Below, piece after piece: positions 32,284-45,200 of a stretch of 64,000 nt of DNA (its first letter is position 1; each line of letters begins with the position of its first letter). The notes below the pieces were generated by a model, which was given only the letters and a program-made list of their open reading frames with translations, did not search any database and had not been told where the DNA came from. The stretch is from Triticum aestivum (taxonomy: Eukaryota; Streptophyta; Magnoliopsida; Poales; Poaceae): positions 64,622,494 to 64,686,493 of the forward strand of contig NC_057812.1 in NCBI RefSeq assembly GCF_018294505.1. The letters run 5' to 3'. Both the position numbers and the translations under genes were made by a program.

Positions 32284-35200
32284 TGTAATGCCCGGATAAT
32301 TAGGCTACAGTAAAACTCTCCTAATGATGCCATGTTATCTATGATTACTGTTGCTAAACTTTCATTAGTTCAAACCGATTCAAAAATCAATTCAGAAAAA
32401 TGGCAAACAACAAAAGTTCTTAAAAAGTTGAACAAAAATGTTCGGTGGGTGCCAAATATTGCACTGGTAATTATGGTGTAGAGGACACAATTTTACAAAA
32501 CACCTAAATGCCCTAAACTAAATAAAATAGAAAAGGAAAATAAATAAAAGAAAGAAATTACAAAACCAAAAACAAAAAAAGGGGAAGCCCCCCTGGACCA
32601 GGCGGCCCAGCTCACACCGGCCGGCCCACCTGGCCCAGCTGGCCACACCCGGCCCGCCTCCCTCTGCCACGTCCCCTTCCCCTATTCCCCCGACCCGGGT
32701 CGGAACAGGGCGCGTCCCTGCCGCACCCCCTCGCCGGCGACATGCGAGGATAAGGCCGCNNNNNNNNNNNNNNNNNNNNNNNNNNNNNNNNNNNNNNNNN
32801 NNNNNNNNNNNNNNNNNNNNNNNNNNNNNNNNNNNNNNNNNNNNNNNNNNNNNNNNNNNNNNNNNNNNNNNNNNNNNNNNNNNNNNNNNNNNNNNNNNNN
32901 NNNNNNNNNNNNNNNNNNNNNNNNNNNNNNNNNNNNNNNNNNNNNNNNNNNNNNNNNNNNNNNNNNNNNNNNNNNNNNNNNNNNNNTTCCTGCGCCCTCC
33001 CCTCAGTTCCACCTCGCTCTCCTCCTCGTTCCCCACCACGCCCGAACACCGCCATGGACCCGCCGCCATGAATCGCGCGGCCACAGCCATCGCCTCGCCG
33101 CACCTACGTGTCCGTCGTCGCCTCCATCGTCTTCCTCGTCCACCGGTGGCCTCAGCTGCAGCTGGGGAGCCCCGAATCACCGGATCCCCTTCGCCCACAT
33201 CTCTAGCTGCCGTGTTCTTCTTCATCTCCGGCGCCAGCCTCTGCTGCTACTAATCCGTCACGGGCCACCGTGTGTAACGCAAGGTGAGCCCACACTTCCT
33301 TCCCTCTCTCTCTCGACGCCGTTCGCTAGATGTGCGCACCGCCCCACTTGCCCGAGCGCGTCGCTGGACGCGCTCGTCGCCGGCAGCCGTCCGGTGACCA
33401 TTTGGTCCCGGGCTCGTGCCCGTCGTGCTCGCATGCGCACGTAGAGGCCTCCTGGCCGTTTGGAGTGCTTGCTGCCGAGCCGCATCGCCGTTCCCTCTCG
33501 CAGACGAACTCCGGCGGCCGCCTCTCTGCTCCCTGTCGCCGCTCCGGTGCATCTCCGGCATCGCCACCACCCTCACTTGATGCGCCTGAGCCCCTGCTTT
33601 CGAACGCACCCAACCGCGCATAAAACCATGCCCCATACCGTCGTTTCCCTCTCGCGGCCGAACTCCAGCGTCCGCCCCGCTCGTCGCCGGTGACGCTGCG
33701 ACCCTCCTCCGGCCACGCCACCACCACCACTAGATGCGCCTCTGCGCGCTCATTCGAACGAGCCCAGGTGCGCGCGGATCCGTGCCCCGTGCGCAAGTTC
33801 CGGCGAACTTCGGCGGGTCTGCGCCGTGCTTTTGGTCGTCGGCGGCGAGGGCCGCCCTGCTGACCTAGCACCACGGGTCCCACCACCTGTCCCACTGACT
33901 GGTGGGCCCAGGGCCCCCCTGTTGACTAGTTGACTGGGTCAACTACTGACTAGGCTGCCCCCGTCCCACTGACCTATAGGCCCCACCTCAATAAACGAGA
34001 TAAAAAAAGGAATAATTGGTTAATTAAATAGTTTAGCTAATTAAAACCCTAATCTCTCACTGACTGCTAGGCCCACCCACTAATTGACCTATTTAGTTAC
34101 TCCAACCACCCTATTTATTGCCCCCTGACAATGACATGTGGGTCACACTCGACCCACCTGTCTGGTTTGACTGGTCACCCGACCAGTTGACCTGCTGACA
34201 TCATTCTGATGTCATGCCTGCGTCGTCATTAACTGTTTAGGATAATGTTAAAATTAAATAACTAATTAAAATCAGAAAATGATGTAAATCTGTAGAAAAT
34301 CATATCTTTTAATCTCTAACTCGGATGAAAATACTTTCTACATGAAAGTTGCTCGGAACGACGAGACGAACCCGGATACGCAGCCTGTTCGTCCGCCACG
34401 CATCCCTAGCATAGCAAACCCGCAACTTTCCCCCTCTGGCTCCTCTGCCCGAAAACGCGAAACACCGGGGATACTTTCCCGGATGTTTTCCCCTTCACCT
34501 AGCATCACGCTTTGTCATGTCGTGCATCGTCATGCATTTGTTTGCATTATATTTATTGTTTCTTCCCCCTCTTCTCTCGCTAGACACCGAGGCCGACGCC
34601 GCTGCTACCCAGTACGACTACGGTGTTGACGACCCCTCTCTCTTGCCAGAGCAACCAAGCAAGCCCCCCTTGATCACCAGATATCGCCTACTCTCCTCTA
34701 TACTGCTCGCATTAGAGTAGTGTAGCATGTTGCTGCCTTCCGTTAATCCTATCCTGATGCATAGCCTGTCCTTGCTACTACTGTTGTTAGCTTTACCTGC
34801 AATCCTAATGCTTAGTATAGGATGCTAGTTTATCATCAGTGGCCCTACATTCATGTCCGTCTGCCATGCTATACTATCGGGCCGTGATCACTCGGGAGGT
34901 GATCATGGGTATATACTATATACTTTATACATGATACATGTGGTGACTAAAGACGGGTCGGCTTGTGGAGCACCCGCGAGTGATTCATGGATTGGGGGCT
35001 GAAAGGACCTTTGTCCCAACGGCCCTCTGTGTGGATCTTTGTGGCGAAGCGACAAGGGCATGTTGAGACCACCTAGGAGAGAGGTGGGCCTGGCCCTGGT
35101 CGGCGTTCGCGGTTATTTCAAAATAACACGCTTAACGAGATCTTGGTATTTGATCTGAGTCTGGCTACTGGCCTATATGCACTAACCATCTACACGGGGA

Positions 35201-36372
35201 CAGTTATGGGCACTCGACGTTGTGGTATCAGCCGAAGCCTTCGTGACATCAGCGACTGAGTGGCGCGTGCCGGGTTGGACTGGAACGCCTACTCTTGTAT
35301 AAGGGAGGCTAGGTCTGCTCACCGGCCGCGTACGCAACATGCAGGTGTGCAATGGGCAATGGGCCCAGACCCCTGCACCATAGGATTTAGACCGGCGTGC
35401 TGACCTCTCTATTGTGCCTAGGTAAGGCTGCGACGTGTTGATCTTACCAGGCCGGGCATGACCCAGAAAAGTGTGTCCGGCCAAATGGGATCGAGCGTGT
35501 TGGGTTATGTGGTGCACCCCTGCAGGGAAGTTAATCTATTCGAATAGCCGTGATCTTCGGTAACAGGACGACTTGGAGTTGTACCTTGACCTTATGACAA
35601 CTAGAACCGTATACTTAATAAAACGCACCCTTCCAAGTGCCAGATACAACCGGTGGTCGCTCTCTCATAGGGTGACGAGGAGAGGATCTTCGGTTAGGAT
35701 TATGCTATGCGTTGCTACTTCGTGAACTTACCATCTACTCTCTTCTACATGCCACAAGATGGAGGTGGCCAGAAGAGTAGACTTCGATAGGACTTGCTAT
35801 CCCCCTCTTATTCCGGCTTTCTGCAGTTCAATCCACATATGATACCCTTATTCCATTTGATACCAATGCATACATATGTAGTGTAGGTCCTTGCTTGCGA
35901 GTACATTGGATGAGTACTCACGGTTGCTTTGCTCCCTCTTTTCCCCATTTCTATAATCGATTGCTGCGACCAGAGTTGGAGCCCAGGAGCCAGACGCCAC
36001 CATCGACGACGACTACTACTACTCGGGAGGTGCCTACTACTACATGCAGCCCGCCAACGACGACCAGGAGTAGTTTAGGAGGATCCCAGGCAGGAGGCAT
36101 GTGCCTCTTTCGATCTGTATCCCAGTTTGTGCTAGCCTTCTTAAGGCAATTTGTTTAACTTATGTCTGTACTCAGATATTGTTGCTTCCGCTGACTCGTC
36201 TATGATCGAGCACTTGTATTCGAGCCCTCGAGGCCCCTGGCTTGTAATATAAAGTTTGTATTATTTGAATTTCCGTCTAGAGTTGTGTTGTGATATCTTC
36301 CCGTGAGTTCCTAATCTTGGTCATACAAATTTGCGTGCATGATTAGTGTACTATTGAATCGGGGGCGTCACA
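32284..36372 (+). repeat. Element D 5' LTR (contains assembly gap)
   Basis: It starts TGTAATGCCCGGATAATT and ends ATCGGGGGCGTCACA. It is collinear with 42216-46124. A GC-rich zone occupies about 32580-33960. Compared with the 3' LTR it has a 46-bp extra segment near 34630 and lacks about 31 bp near 34500. Confidence 0.95.
32760..32986. other. Assembly gap (227 N)
   Basis: The run of N lies in the GC-rich part of the LTR. The matching place in the 3' LTR (42693-42746) is only about 54 bp of C-rich sequence. Frames drawn through the N are not genes. Confidence 0.95.
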
Positions 36373-36375
36373 AGT

Positions 36376-36387
36376 TGGTATCAGAGC
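36376..36387 (+). other. Element D primer-binding site (initiator tRNA-Met)
   Basis: TGGTATCAGAGC begins 3 bases after the LTR end. Confidence 0.92.
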
Positions 36388-36708
36388 CGACTGCCTGTAG
36401 GAATCCCCCTTACACACTCCTTGGCCGAAGTTGAGTCTAGACATTACAAAAACTTTTACTAACATGGCTGTGTGCCTTACGGGCCCACGTCGCCATCTGG
36501 GTGGTATTAGGATCTTTTACTCCTCGATCCTTACTATGGGACTCTGAACTCCCTTCTACTCGGGTTAAACGATTTTACTAACTTTAACATTAGGATCCCG
36601 TGACCACGTTCACCCCAAAGTTGGATAAGCCCTAGCTATTCATTAGGGTAGTATATTGAAAATTATCCACACTGTCAGTTGACTCCTTTGAAACATCTTT
36701 GTTTTCAG

Positions 36709-37386
36709 ATGGAACCCACAAGACAGGTCGTACGCCACACGACGGCCATTGGTACCTCAGGATCACCTGCTGTGTTGGTTGAGATGATGACCTATCTGGG
36801 TTATCGCTGGCACCCTGAGTACATCGTCTATGAGGAGTATCAGGACTTCAACCAGGAGCAGTACCGTGCCATCGTCCACCTCTACTCTCGGGAGTATGAC
36901 TCCACTACCGTGCTGCACACTACTCATGGTGTTGGAGTGACTATCGATATGGCGGTCCACGATGCTTCTTATGCTGCTCTGACACATCTTCGTGGAGAGT
37001 ATCAGGAGTTGGACACCTCCCCCTTCAGGCACATTGCAATCGCATCCGATGTTGGTGCGGAGGGATACTACACTGCTGCCTACTCCACTGTCACCCGAGA
37101 GCCCTTCTACCATCAGAACCTGGTTCTGCATGCTGATGGGATGGATAGAGCTAACCGAGCTCTTCGCCACGAGTTGTACACCACTCATCAACACCTTTAC
37201 CGTGCTCTTACGATGTTGCACCCCTTTGTCGGATCCAGAGAGCTACCGCGTTCTGCGATCTACCCAGCCAGGACCGTGATGCCCCAGGGCGTCAGTTGGC
37301 TAGATGCGGGAGGCTACTCTCCCGCACTTGGTCCTCTTCTGCCACTTGAGGATCGAGTTCTGCACCAGAGTACCTGCGGACCCTAG
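36709..37386 (+). CDS. Element D extra ORF between LTR and gag
   Basis: The ATG at 36709 begins a 225-codon frame ending in TAG at 37384-37386. The codons just upstream are open but the sequence there (TTTGTTTTCAG right before ATGG) looks like a 3' splice site, which supports this start. The protein is rich in Tyr and His and looks genuine (YRWHPEYIVYEEYQDFNQEQ, LRHELYTTHQHLYRALTML). I see no gag, protease or nucleic-acid-binding motif. After the stop another 30 codons are open in the same frame, so the amber may be a mutation. It precedes gag (37701) and could be an accessory gene. Function unknown. Confidence 0.6.
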   Translation: MEPTRQVVRHTTAIGTSGSPAVLVEMMTYLGYRWHPEYIVYEEYQDFNQEQYRAIVHLYSREYDSTTVLHTTHGVGVTIDMAVHDASYAALTHLRGEYQELDTSPFRHIAIASDVGAEGYYTAAYSTVTREPFYHQNLVLHADGMDRANRALRHELYTTHQHLYRALTMLHPFVGSRELPRSAIYPARTVMPQGVSWLDAGGYSPALGPLLPLEDRVLHQSTCGP

Positions 37387-37700
37387 GTTGCCGATGTGGA
37401 GTTCCCGATGCCACACTACCAGCTTTCAGGCTACAGCTACCTCCGCAGTACCGTGTGGGACAGATGTAGACTTGTTTGTTAGTGTTAGATGCATTCGTCG
37501 CGAGCCTGCATGCCACCTATGATGTCTTGTCTATGTACTGAACTCTGTGTACCGAACTCTATGCATGATCTCTTTTGTAAGATATGCCAACTACTATGTA
37601 GTATCTATTGTGCTGCTTTCATTGTGCATGTTTCATCATGAATGATTCTTGTCTTTGCAAATTTCTCAATGCTGAACTACCCCTGTTATAAATTAGCGGG

Positions 37701-38744
37701 ATGGTTAGACCAGGTTGTCGTGGTCGTGGTGGCAGCGCCCCACCACCGCCTGAGTACATGGCTGGAATGATGCAACAGTTTGAGCTGAATCGTTAGTTCA
37801 TGGAGAATATTATGGCTCAGTTTCCTTGCCCCAATATGAACCAGCAGCCAACCCAAGTGACTCTGCAGGATTTCATGTGTCTCAACCCAACTGTGTACCG
37901 CAGCTCAACTCAGCCTCTAGATGCTGATGACTGGCTTCGTGACATCACCTCTGAGATGGAGTCTACTGATGTAGCCCCTGCCAGCTACGTCACCTTTGCT
38001 TCCTTCTTCCTGAAAGGACCCGTAGCTCAATGGTGGGAGAGCCACAGGCGTACTCTGCCAGCTGGAACAATCTTCACCTGGCCAGACCTCCAAGCTGCCT
38101 TTCGTGCTCGCTTCATCCCTCAGAGAGTCATGGACCGGAAGAAGTGTGAGTTCCGCAACCTCACCCAAGGCAACAAAACTGTGGAAGCTTATCAGCAGGA
38201 GTTTCTGGATCTGTCCCGCTATGCTGAAGAAGACATTGCAACTGATGCACGCCGACAGGAGAAGTTCCGTGATGGCCTTCAAGTTGATATCAAGCTCGCA
38301 CTTCTAGTGCATGACTTTGCTGATTTCGCCACCCTGGTGAACAAGGCCATCAATGTTGAAACTGGTCTGCAGGAATACCAGAGCTCTCACAGGCGCAACC
38401 GTGATGCGGGCTCATCTTCGGGCCCATCCTCGCAGAAGCGTAAGATATGGATTCCCAACAGCATGTACCAGCCAACTGCACCTGCCCCAAGGCAATCCTA
38501 TGCTGCACCTCGTCTGCCTACTCCACCAACTAGGCAGCCAAGACTTGCAGCTCCACCACCAAAAGCTCCTGTTCCCACTCCCAATAATGGTCTATGCTTC
38601 AGGTGTGGTCAACCAGGACACCGTGCTAGGGAATGCAACCAGAACCAGAATCAACTGGCCCTCCCTGCAGCTGGCCGTGGAAACAACCAACCTCGCAAAA
38701 AACAATGCCAGGTCATATGGTCGTGTTCATGCCAACCATGTTGA
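37701..38744 (+). pseudogene. gag: Element D gag
   Basis: The likely start is ATG 37701 (MVRPGCRGRGG). An amber codon at 37794-37796 interrupts after 31 codons and the frame continues to 38744. The capsid region is clear: DADDWLRDITSEM, FFLKGPVAQWWESHRR and AFRARFIPQRVMDRKKCEFR. A basic, Pro-rich segment leads to a CCHC zinc knuckle CFRCGQPGHRAREC (38595-38636). At the A-run 38697-38702 reading must move to another frame to enter the protease; one lost A explains this. Confidence 0.9.
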
Positions 38745-39048
38745 TCTTAATGAAGCTCAAGATCATCCTGCTACTGTGATGGGTACACTCCTCGTAAATT
38801 CAGTACCTGCATCTGTTTTATTCGATTCAGGAGCATCGCATTCATTCATGTCAGAAAATTTTGCATATAAGCATGATGTTAAATGTGAGGAGATGAACAC
38901 TTCGGTATTGGTAAAAACCCCTGTGGGACAATGTCAAACCTCACTGGTTGGCATCGACGTCCCCGTGGAAATCGAAGGGCTGGAATTCTATGCCTCTCCC
39001 ATTATCCTGAAGTCGTCTAACATCGACCTCATTCTGGGAATGGATTAG
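38700..39048 (+). pseudogene. pol: Element D aspartic protease
   Basis: LFDSGASHSFMSENFA carries the Asp-Ser-Gly active site of Gypsy proteases, and IDLILGMD the distal conserved part. A TAG replaces the usual Trp codon right after GMD (39046-39048). The next frame continues LKTHTASIVCATKVVHL into the RT N-terminus. Confidence 0.88.
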
Positions 39049-40681
39049 TTGAAAACACATACTGCTTCTATAGTTTGCGCCACTAAGGTCGTCCATCTGC
39101 TACACCCTTCTCATGAAATAATAGCTTACCAAGCTCATCTAGTTCGGAACGCCGAGGCACGGCTTTATGCCTTGAATGCGTTGAACGTTGCACCACTCGA
39201 GGGCATTGAAAACATTCCCATCGTTCATGAATTCCAAGACGTCTTCCAGAAGAACTTCCAGGGATTCCCCCTGCTAGAGCTGTCGAATTCATCATCGACT
39301 TGAAACCCGGCACCACCCCTATAGCTAAACGACCCTATAAGATGCCACCGCATGAACTCATTGAGTTTAAGGAGGAAATCGACAAATCTCTTGTCAAGGG
39401 TTTCATTCGCCCAAGTTGCTCTCCTTGGGGAGCACCTTCTCTCTTTGTTAAGAAGAAGGATGGGACAAACCGATTAGTCCAAGACTACCGTCCTATAAAC
39501 CAAGCTACCATTCAGAATAAATATCCTCTTCCTCGGATCAATGATCTTTATGATCAACTGGCTGGCTCATCTGTGTTCTCCAAACTCTATTTGAGGTTGG
39601 GTTACCACCAGAGATCCGTGTTCGTGAAGAGGATATCCCAAAGACCACCTTCGTGACTCAGTATGGGTCTTACGAGTACACAGTCATGTCATTCGGCTTA
39701 ACAAATGCTTCAGCCACCTTCTCTCGTCTGATGAACTATATATTCATGGATTACCTTGACAAGTTCGTCGTGGTTTATTTGGACGATATCCTTGTATTTT
39801 CCAAGAACAAGGAAGAACATGTTGAACATCTTCGTCTTGTGCTGGAAAAGCTTCGAGAGCATCAACTGTATGCTAAGTATTCCAAGTGTGAATTCTGGCT
39901 CCCCGAAGTAACCTATCTTGGGCATGTCATCTCCAAGGATGGTATTGCCGTCAACCCTGAACGAGTTCAGGCTATTCTCGATTGGACTCCTCTGAAGAAT
40001 GTCAAGCAAGTCCGAAGTTTTCTCGGTCTCGCCAGCTATTGCCGTCGATTCGTCAAGAACATCTCCACGATTGCTAGGCCCCTGACTAATCTGTTGCATT
40101 AGGGTGTCAAGTTCGACTGGACAGACAAGTGTCGGGAAAATTTCCAGGCGCTCAAAGACAAGTTGACTTCTGCCCCAGTGCTTGCTCCACCTGATACTAA
40201 GAAGGACTTCGTCATTTACTGCGACGCTTCCCGTCAAGGATTAGGCTGTGTCCTAATGCAAGAGCACAGAGTGATTGCTTATGCCTCTCGTCAACTGCGC
40301 CCTCACGAAGAGAACTACCCAGTTCACGACCTCGAGCTTGCTGCTGTCATTCATGCACTGAAGCAGTGGCGACATTACCTTCTCAGTAATCATTCCGAGA
40401 TCTTCACCGACCACCAAAATCTGAAGTATCTGTTTACTCAGCCAGATCTGAACCTCCGTCAGCAGAGATGGACGGAGACTGTTGCAAACTTTGACGTGGG
40501 TATATCCTATACCCCCGGCAAGGCTAATGTAATGGCTGATGCCTTGAGCCGCAAGTCTTACTGCAATCACCTCCATGTTCACAAAGTTCAGCGCTCGCTT
40601 GTCGAAGAATTTAGAAAGCTGAACCTTCATATTGTTCCTCCTGGAGCACTCGCCCCCCTCCCCCAGAGTTTCAGAAGATGA
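39049..40681 (+). pseudogene. pol: Element D reverse transcriptase and RNase H
   Basis: Four open segments are joined by frameshifts near 39290 and 39610 and an amber at 40100-40102. Motifs in order: [72 protein letters not shown] (catalytic Asp pair intact), then [12 protein letters not shown] and [11 protein letters not shown]. RNase H follows: [49 protein letters not shown] and [12 protein letters not shown]. All key residues are present but the frame is broken, so this copy is inactive. Confidence 0.92.
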
Positions 40682-42179
40682 ATCTTCGTGTTGTTACTAA
40701 GGGTTCTCTAAATACCCTGGCTGTCGTACAAGATCTCGTAGCTGGTATAAAGACTATTCAAGGTTATGACTCTGAAGTCCAAAAGATTAAACGTCATCTA
40801 GCAGAAGGAAAGCCCTCCTTCTTCTCTATCGCCGATGATGGTGCCTTGTACTTCAAAGGCCGCCTAGTGGTACCATGTTCGAAGAAAAACCTAGGTCAGA
40901 CTAAAGAGGTTATGAAAGAAGCTCATGATACGCCTTTGTCTATTCATCCTGGTAGTACAAAGATGTACCAGGATATTCGTCAAAGATTCTGGTGGTCTAA
41001 CATGAAGCAGGACATTGCTCATTATGTTGCTAAGTGTGACATTTGCCATCGTATCAAAGAAAAACATCAAAGGCCTGCTGGAACTCTGCAACCTATCTCT
41101 ATTCCTGAATGGAAATGGGATCATGTCGAGATGGACTTCGTCACTGGATTTCCCAAATTGCAGAAAGGTAATGATGCTATTCTTGTCGTCATTAACCGGC
41201 TTTCTAAAGTTGCACATTTTCTGGCGGTCAAAGAGATAATCACTACTAGTCAGCTTGCTACTCTCTACATGTCCAGAATTTTTTCACTTCACGGTATTCC
41301 ACTAGTTATTAGTTCAGATCGTGGCAGCTTATTCACTTCAAGATTTTGGGCAAGTTTCCAAGAAGCTATGGGAACTCACCTGTCGTTCAGTACGACGTTT
41401 CATCCTTAGTCGCAAGGACAGGTTGAACGTGTCAACCAAGTTCTCGAAGACATGCTTCGAGCTTGTGTACTTCCTTCAGCAAGAAATGGGAGGAATCTCT
41501 TCCATATGCCGAGTTCTCTTATAATAGTGGCTATCAAGCTAGTCTGAAGATGTCCCCCTTCGAAGTGCTATATGGACGAAAGTGTCAGACCCCTCTGAAC
41601 TGGTCAGAGACTGGGGAACGTCCACTCTTCGGTCCGGATATTATCCAACAGGCCGAAGAACAAGTCCGCATTATTCGTGAGAATCTCAAGACTGCTCAGT
41701 CACGTCAGAAGAGTCAGTATGACCGTCATCACAAAGACATGGTCTATCAACCTGGCGAAAAGGCTTATCTTCGAGTTACACCAATGAAGGGCGCTCACCG
41801 CTTCGGGATCAAGGGCAAGCTAGCTCCTCGCTATATTGGCCCATTCACTATTCTCGAAAGGCGTGGAAAAGTGGCATATCAACTGGAGCTTCCGTCAAAC
41901 CTTTCTCAGGTTCACGATGCGTTCCACGTGTCACAACTCCGCCGTTGCTTCAAGGATCCAATCCGAGCACTGGATCATGAAGTGCTCGAATTGCAACAGG
42001 ACCTCTCCTATAAAGAGCATCTGGTCCGCATTCTTGACCAAGTTGAACGCCGCACACATCAGAAGGCGATCAAGTTCCTCAAAGTCCAGTGGTCGAATCA
42101 CTCTGAAGACGAATCCACTTGGGAACGTGAGGATTGCCTGCGTGATGAATATCCCGCATTGTTTCCTTCTACCTCCTAA
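40678..42179 (+). pseudogene. pol: Element D integrase with C-terminal chromodomain-like region
   Basis: The zinc-binding part is seen as HPGSTKMY ... CDICHRIK. The catalytic triad is Asp in VEMDFVTGFP, Asp in VISSDRGSLF and Glu in GQVERVNQ. An amber at 41407-41409 (between HP and SQGQ) and a frameshift at about 41480 cut it. The next frame gives FSYNSGYQASLKMSPFEVLY and the integrase C-terminal GPFTILERRGKVAYQLELP. It ends RILDQVERRTHQKAIKFLKV ... DESTWEREDCL, a chromodomain-like tail. Chromodomains steer integration in chromoviruses. The stop is at 42177-42179, 36 bp before the 3' LTR. Confidence 0.92.
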
Positions 42180-42215
42180 AATCTCGCGACGAGATTTCTT
42201 GTAGTGGAGGAGATT

Positions 42216-45200
42216 TGTAACGCCCGGATAATTAGGCTACAGTAAAACTCTCCTAATGATGCCATGTCATCTGTGATTACTGTTGCTAAACTTTCGTTAG
42301 TTCAAACCGATTCAAAAATCAATTCAGAAAAATGGCAAACAACGAAAGTTTTTAAAAAGTTGAAAAAAAATGTTCGGTGGGTGCCAAATATTGCACTGAT
42401 AATTATGGTGTAGAGGACACAATTTTACAAAATACCTAAATGCCCTAAACTAAATAAAATAGAAAAGGAAAATAAATAAAAGAAAGAAATTACAAAACCA
42501 AAAACAAAAAAGGGGGAAGCCCCCCCTGGACCAGGCGGCCCAGCTCACACCGGCTGGCCAATCTGGCCCAGCTGGCCACACCCGGCCCGCCTCCCTCTGT
42601 CGTGTCCCCTACCCCTGTTCCCCCGACCCGATTCCGAACAGGGCGCGTCCCCGCCGCACCCCCTCGCCGGCGACGGGCGAGGATAAGGCCGCCACGCCCC
42701 CCGCCTCCTCGATCCCGCCTCACACTCGCCCCCACTCTCGCCTCGGTTCCTGCGCCCTCCCCTTAGTTCCACCTCGCTCTCCTCCTTGTTCCCCACCACG
42801 CCCGAACACCGCCATGGACCCGCCGCCGTGAATCACGCGGCCACAGCCATCGCCTCGGCACGCCTGCATGTCCGTCATCGCTTTCGTCGTCTTCCTCGTC
42901 CACCGGTGGCCTCAGCTGGAGCTGGGGAGCCCCGAATCACCGGATCCCCTTCGCCCCACATCTCCGGCTGCCGCGTTCTTCTTCATCTCTGGCGCCAGCC
43001 TCTGCTTCTACTAATCCGTCACGGGCCACCGTGTGTGCTGCTAGGTGAGGTCCCACTTCCTTCCCTCTCTCTCTCGACGCCGTTCGCTAGATGTGCGCGC
43101 CGCCCCACTTGCCCGAGCACATCGCCGCACGCGCTCGTCGCTGGCAGCCGTCCGGTGACCATTTGGTCCCGGGCTCGTGCCTGTCATGCTCGCACGCGCA
43201 CGTAGATGCCTCCTGGCCGTTTGGAGTGCTTGCTGCCGCGCCGCATCGCCGTTCCCTCTCGCGGACGAACTCTGGCGGCCGCCTCTCTGCTCCCTGCCGC
43301 CGCTCCGGTGTGTCTCCGGCGTCGCCACCACCCTCACTTGATGCGCCTGAGCCCCTGCTTTCGAACGCACCCAACCGCGCGTAAAACCATGCCCCATGCC
43401 GTCGTTTCCCTCTCGCGGCCGAACGCCGGCATCCGCTCCGCTCGTCGCCAGTGATGCTGGGCCCTCCTCCGGCCACGCCACCACCACCACTAGATGCGCC
43501 TCTGCGCGCTCGTTCGAACGAGCCCAGGCGCGCGCGGATCCGTGCCCCGTGCGCAAGTTCTGGCGAACTCCGGCATGTCTGCGCCATGCTTTTGGTCGTC
43601 GGCGGCGAGGGCCGGCCCTGCTGACCTGGCACCATGGGTCCCACCACCTGTCCCACTGACTGGTGGGCCCAGGGCCCCCCTGTTGACCAGCTGACTAGGC
43701 CGCCCCTGTCCCACTGACCTATAGGCCCCACCTCAATAAACGAGATAAAAAAGGAATAATTGGTTAATTAAATAGTTTAGCTAATTAAAACCCTAATCTC
43801 TCACTGACTGCTAGGGCCCACCCACTAATTGACCTATTTAGTTAGTCCAACCCCCCTATTATTTAGTTAGTCCAACACCCCTATTATTGCCCCCTGACAA
43901 TGACATGTGGGTCCCACTGGACCCACCTGTCTGGTTTGACTGGTCACCCGACCTATTGACCCGCTGACATCATTCTGATGTCATGCCTGCGTCGTCATTC
44001 ACTGTTTAGGATAATGTTAGAATTAAATAACTAATTAAAATCAGAAAATGATTTAAATCTTTAGAAAATCATATCTTTTAATCCGTAACTCGGATGAAAA
44101 TACTTTCTACATGGAAGTTGCTTAGAACGATGAGACGAACCCGGATACGCAGCCCGTTCGTCTGCCATGCATCCCTAGCATAGCAAACACGCAACTTTCC
44201 CCCTCTGGCTCCTCTGCCCGAAAACGCGAAACACCGAGGATACTTTCTCGGATGTTTTCCCCTTCACCGGTACCACCTCGTACCGCGTTAGGGCACACCT
44301 AGCATCACGCTTTGTCATGTCGTGCATCATCATGCATTTGTTTGCATTATATTTATTGTTTCTTCCCCCTCTTCTCTCGCTAGACACCGAGACCGACGCC
44401 GCTGCTACCTAGTACGACTACGGTCTTGATCATAAGATATCGCCTACTCTCCTCTATACTACTTGCTTTAGAGTAGTGTAGCATGTTACTGCTTTCCGTT
44501 AATCCTATCCTGATGCATAGCCTGTCCTTGCTACTACTGTTGTTACCTTTACCTGCAATCCTAATGCTTAGTATAGGATGCTAGTTTATCATCAGTGGCC
44601 CTACATTCATGTCCGTCTACCATGCTATAATATCGGGCCGTGATCACTCGGGAGGTGATCACGGGTATATACTATATACTTTATACATGATACATGTGGT
44701 GACTAAAGACGGGTTGGCTTGTGGAGCACCCGCGAGTGATTCACGGATTGGCGGCTGAAAGGACCTTTGTCCCAACGGCCCTCTGTGTGGATCTTTGTGG
44801 CGAAGCGACAAGGGCAGGTTGAGACCACCTAGGAGGTGGGCCTGGCCCTGGTCGGCGTTCGCGGTTATTTCAAAATAACATGCTTAACGAGATCTTGGTA
44901 TTCATTCTGAGTCTGGCTACTGGCCTATACGCACTAACCATCTACGTGGGGACAGTTATGGGCACTCGACGTCGTGGTATCAGCCGAAGCCTTCGTGATG
45001 TCAGCGACTAAGCGACGCGCGCCGGGTTGGACTGGAACGCCTACTCCTGTATAAGGGAGGCTAGGTCTGCTCACCGGCCGCGTACGCAACATGCAGGTGT
45101 GCAATGGGCGATGGGCCCAGTCCCCTGCGCCATAGGATTTAGACCGGCGTGCTGACCTATCTAGTGTTCCTAGGTAGGGCTATGACATGTTGATCTTCCG

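Noticed and set aside
32518..33895. Long Arg/Gly-rich frames in the D 5' LTR, some through the N gap
   Set aside because: The same frames recur in the 3' LTR (42490-43731), they are part of non-coding LTR and some include N, so they are not genes.
36763..37221. Minus-strand 152-codon frame in D
   Set aside because: It is the shadow of the sense extra ORF and lacks any supporting context.
38697..38703. AAAAAAC heptamer as a -1 ribosomal frameshift site between gag and protease of D
   Set aside because: The phase of the heptamer is wrong for the X-XXY-YYZ rule and a -1 shift would not enter the protease frame; loss of one A is simpler.
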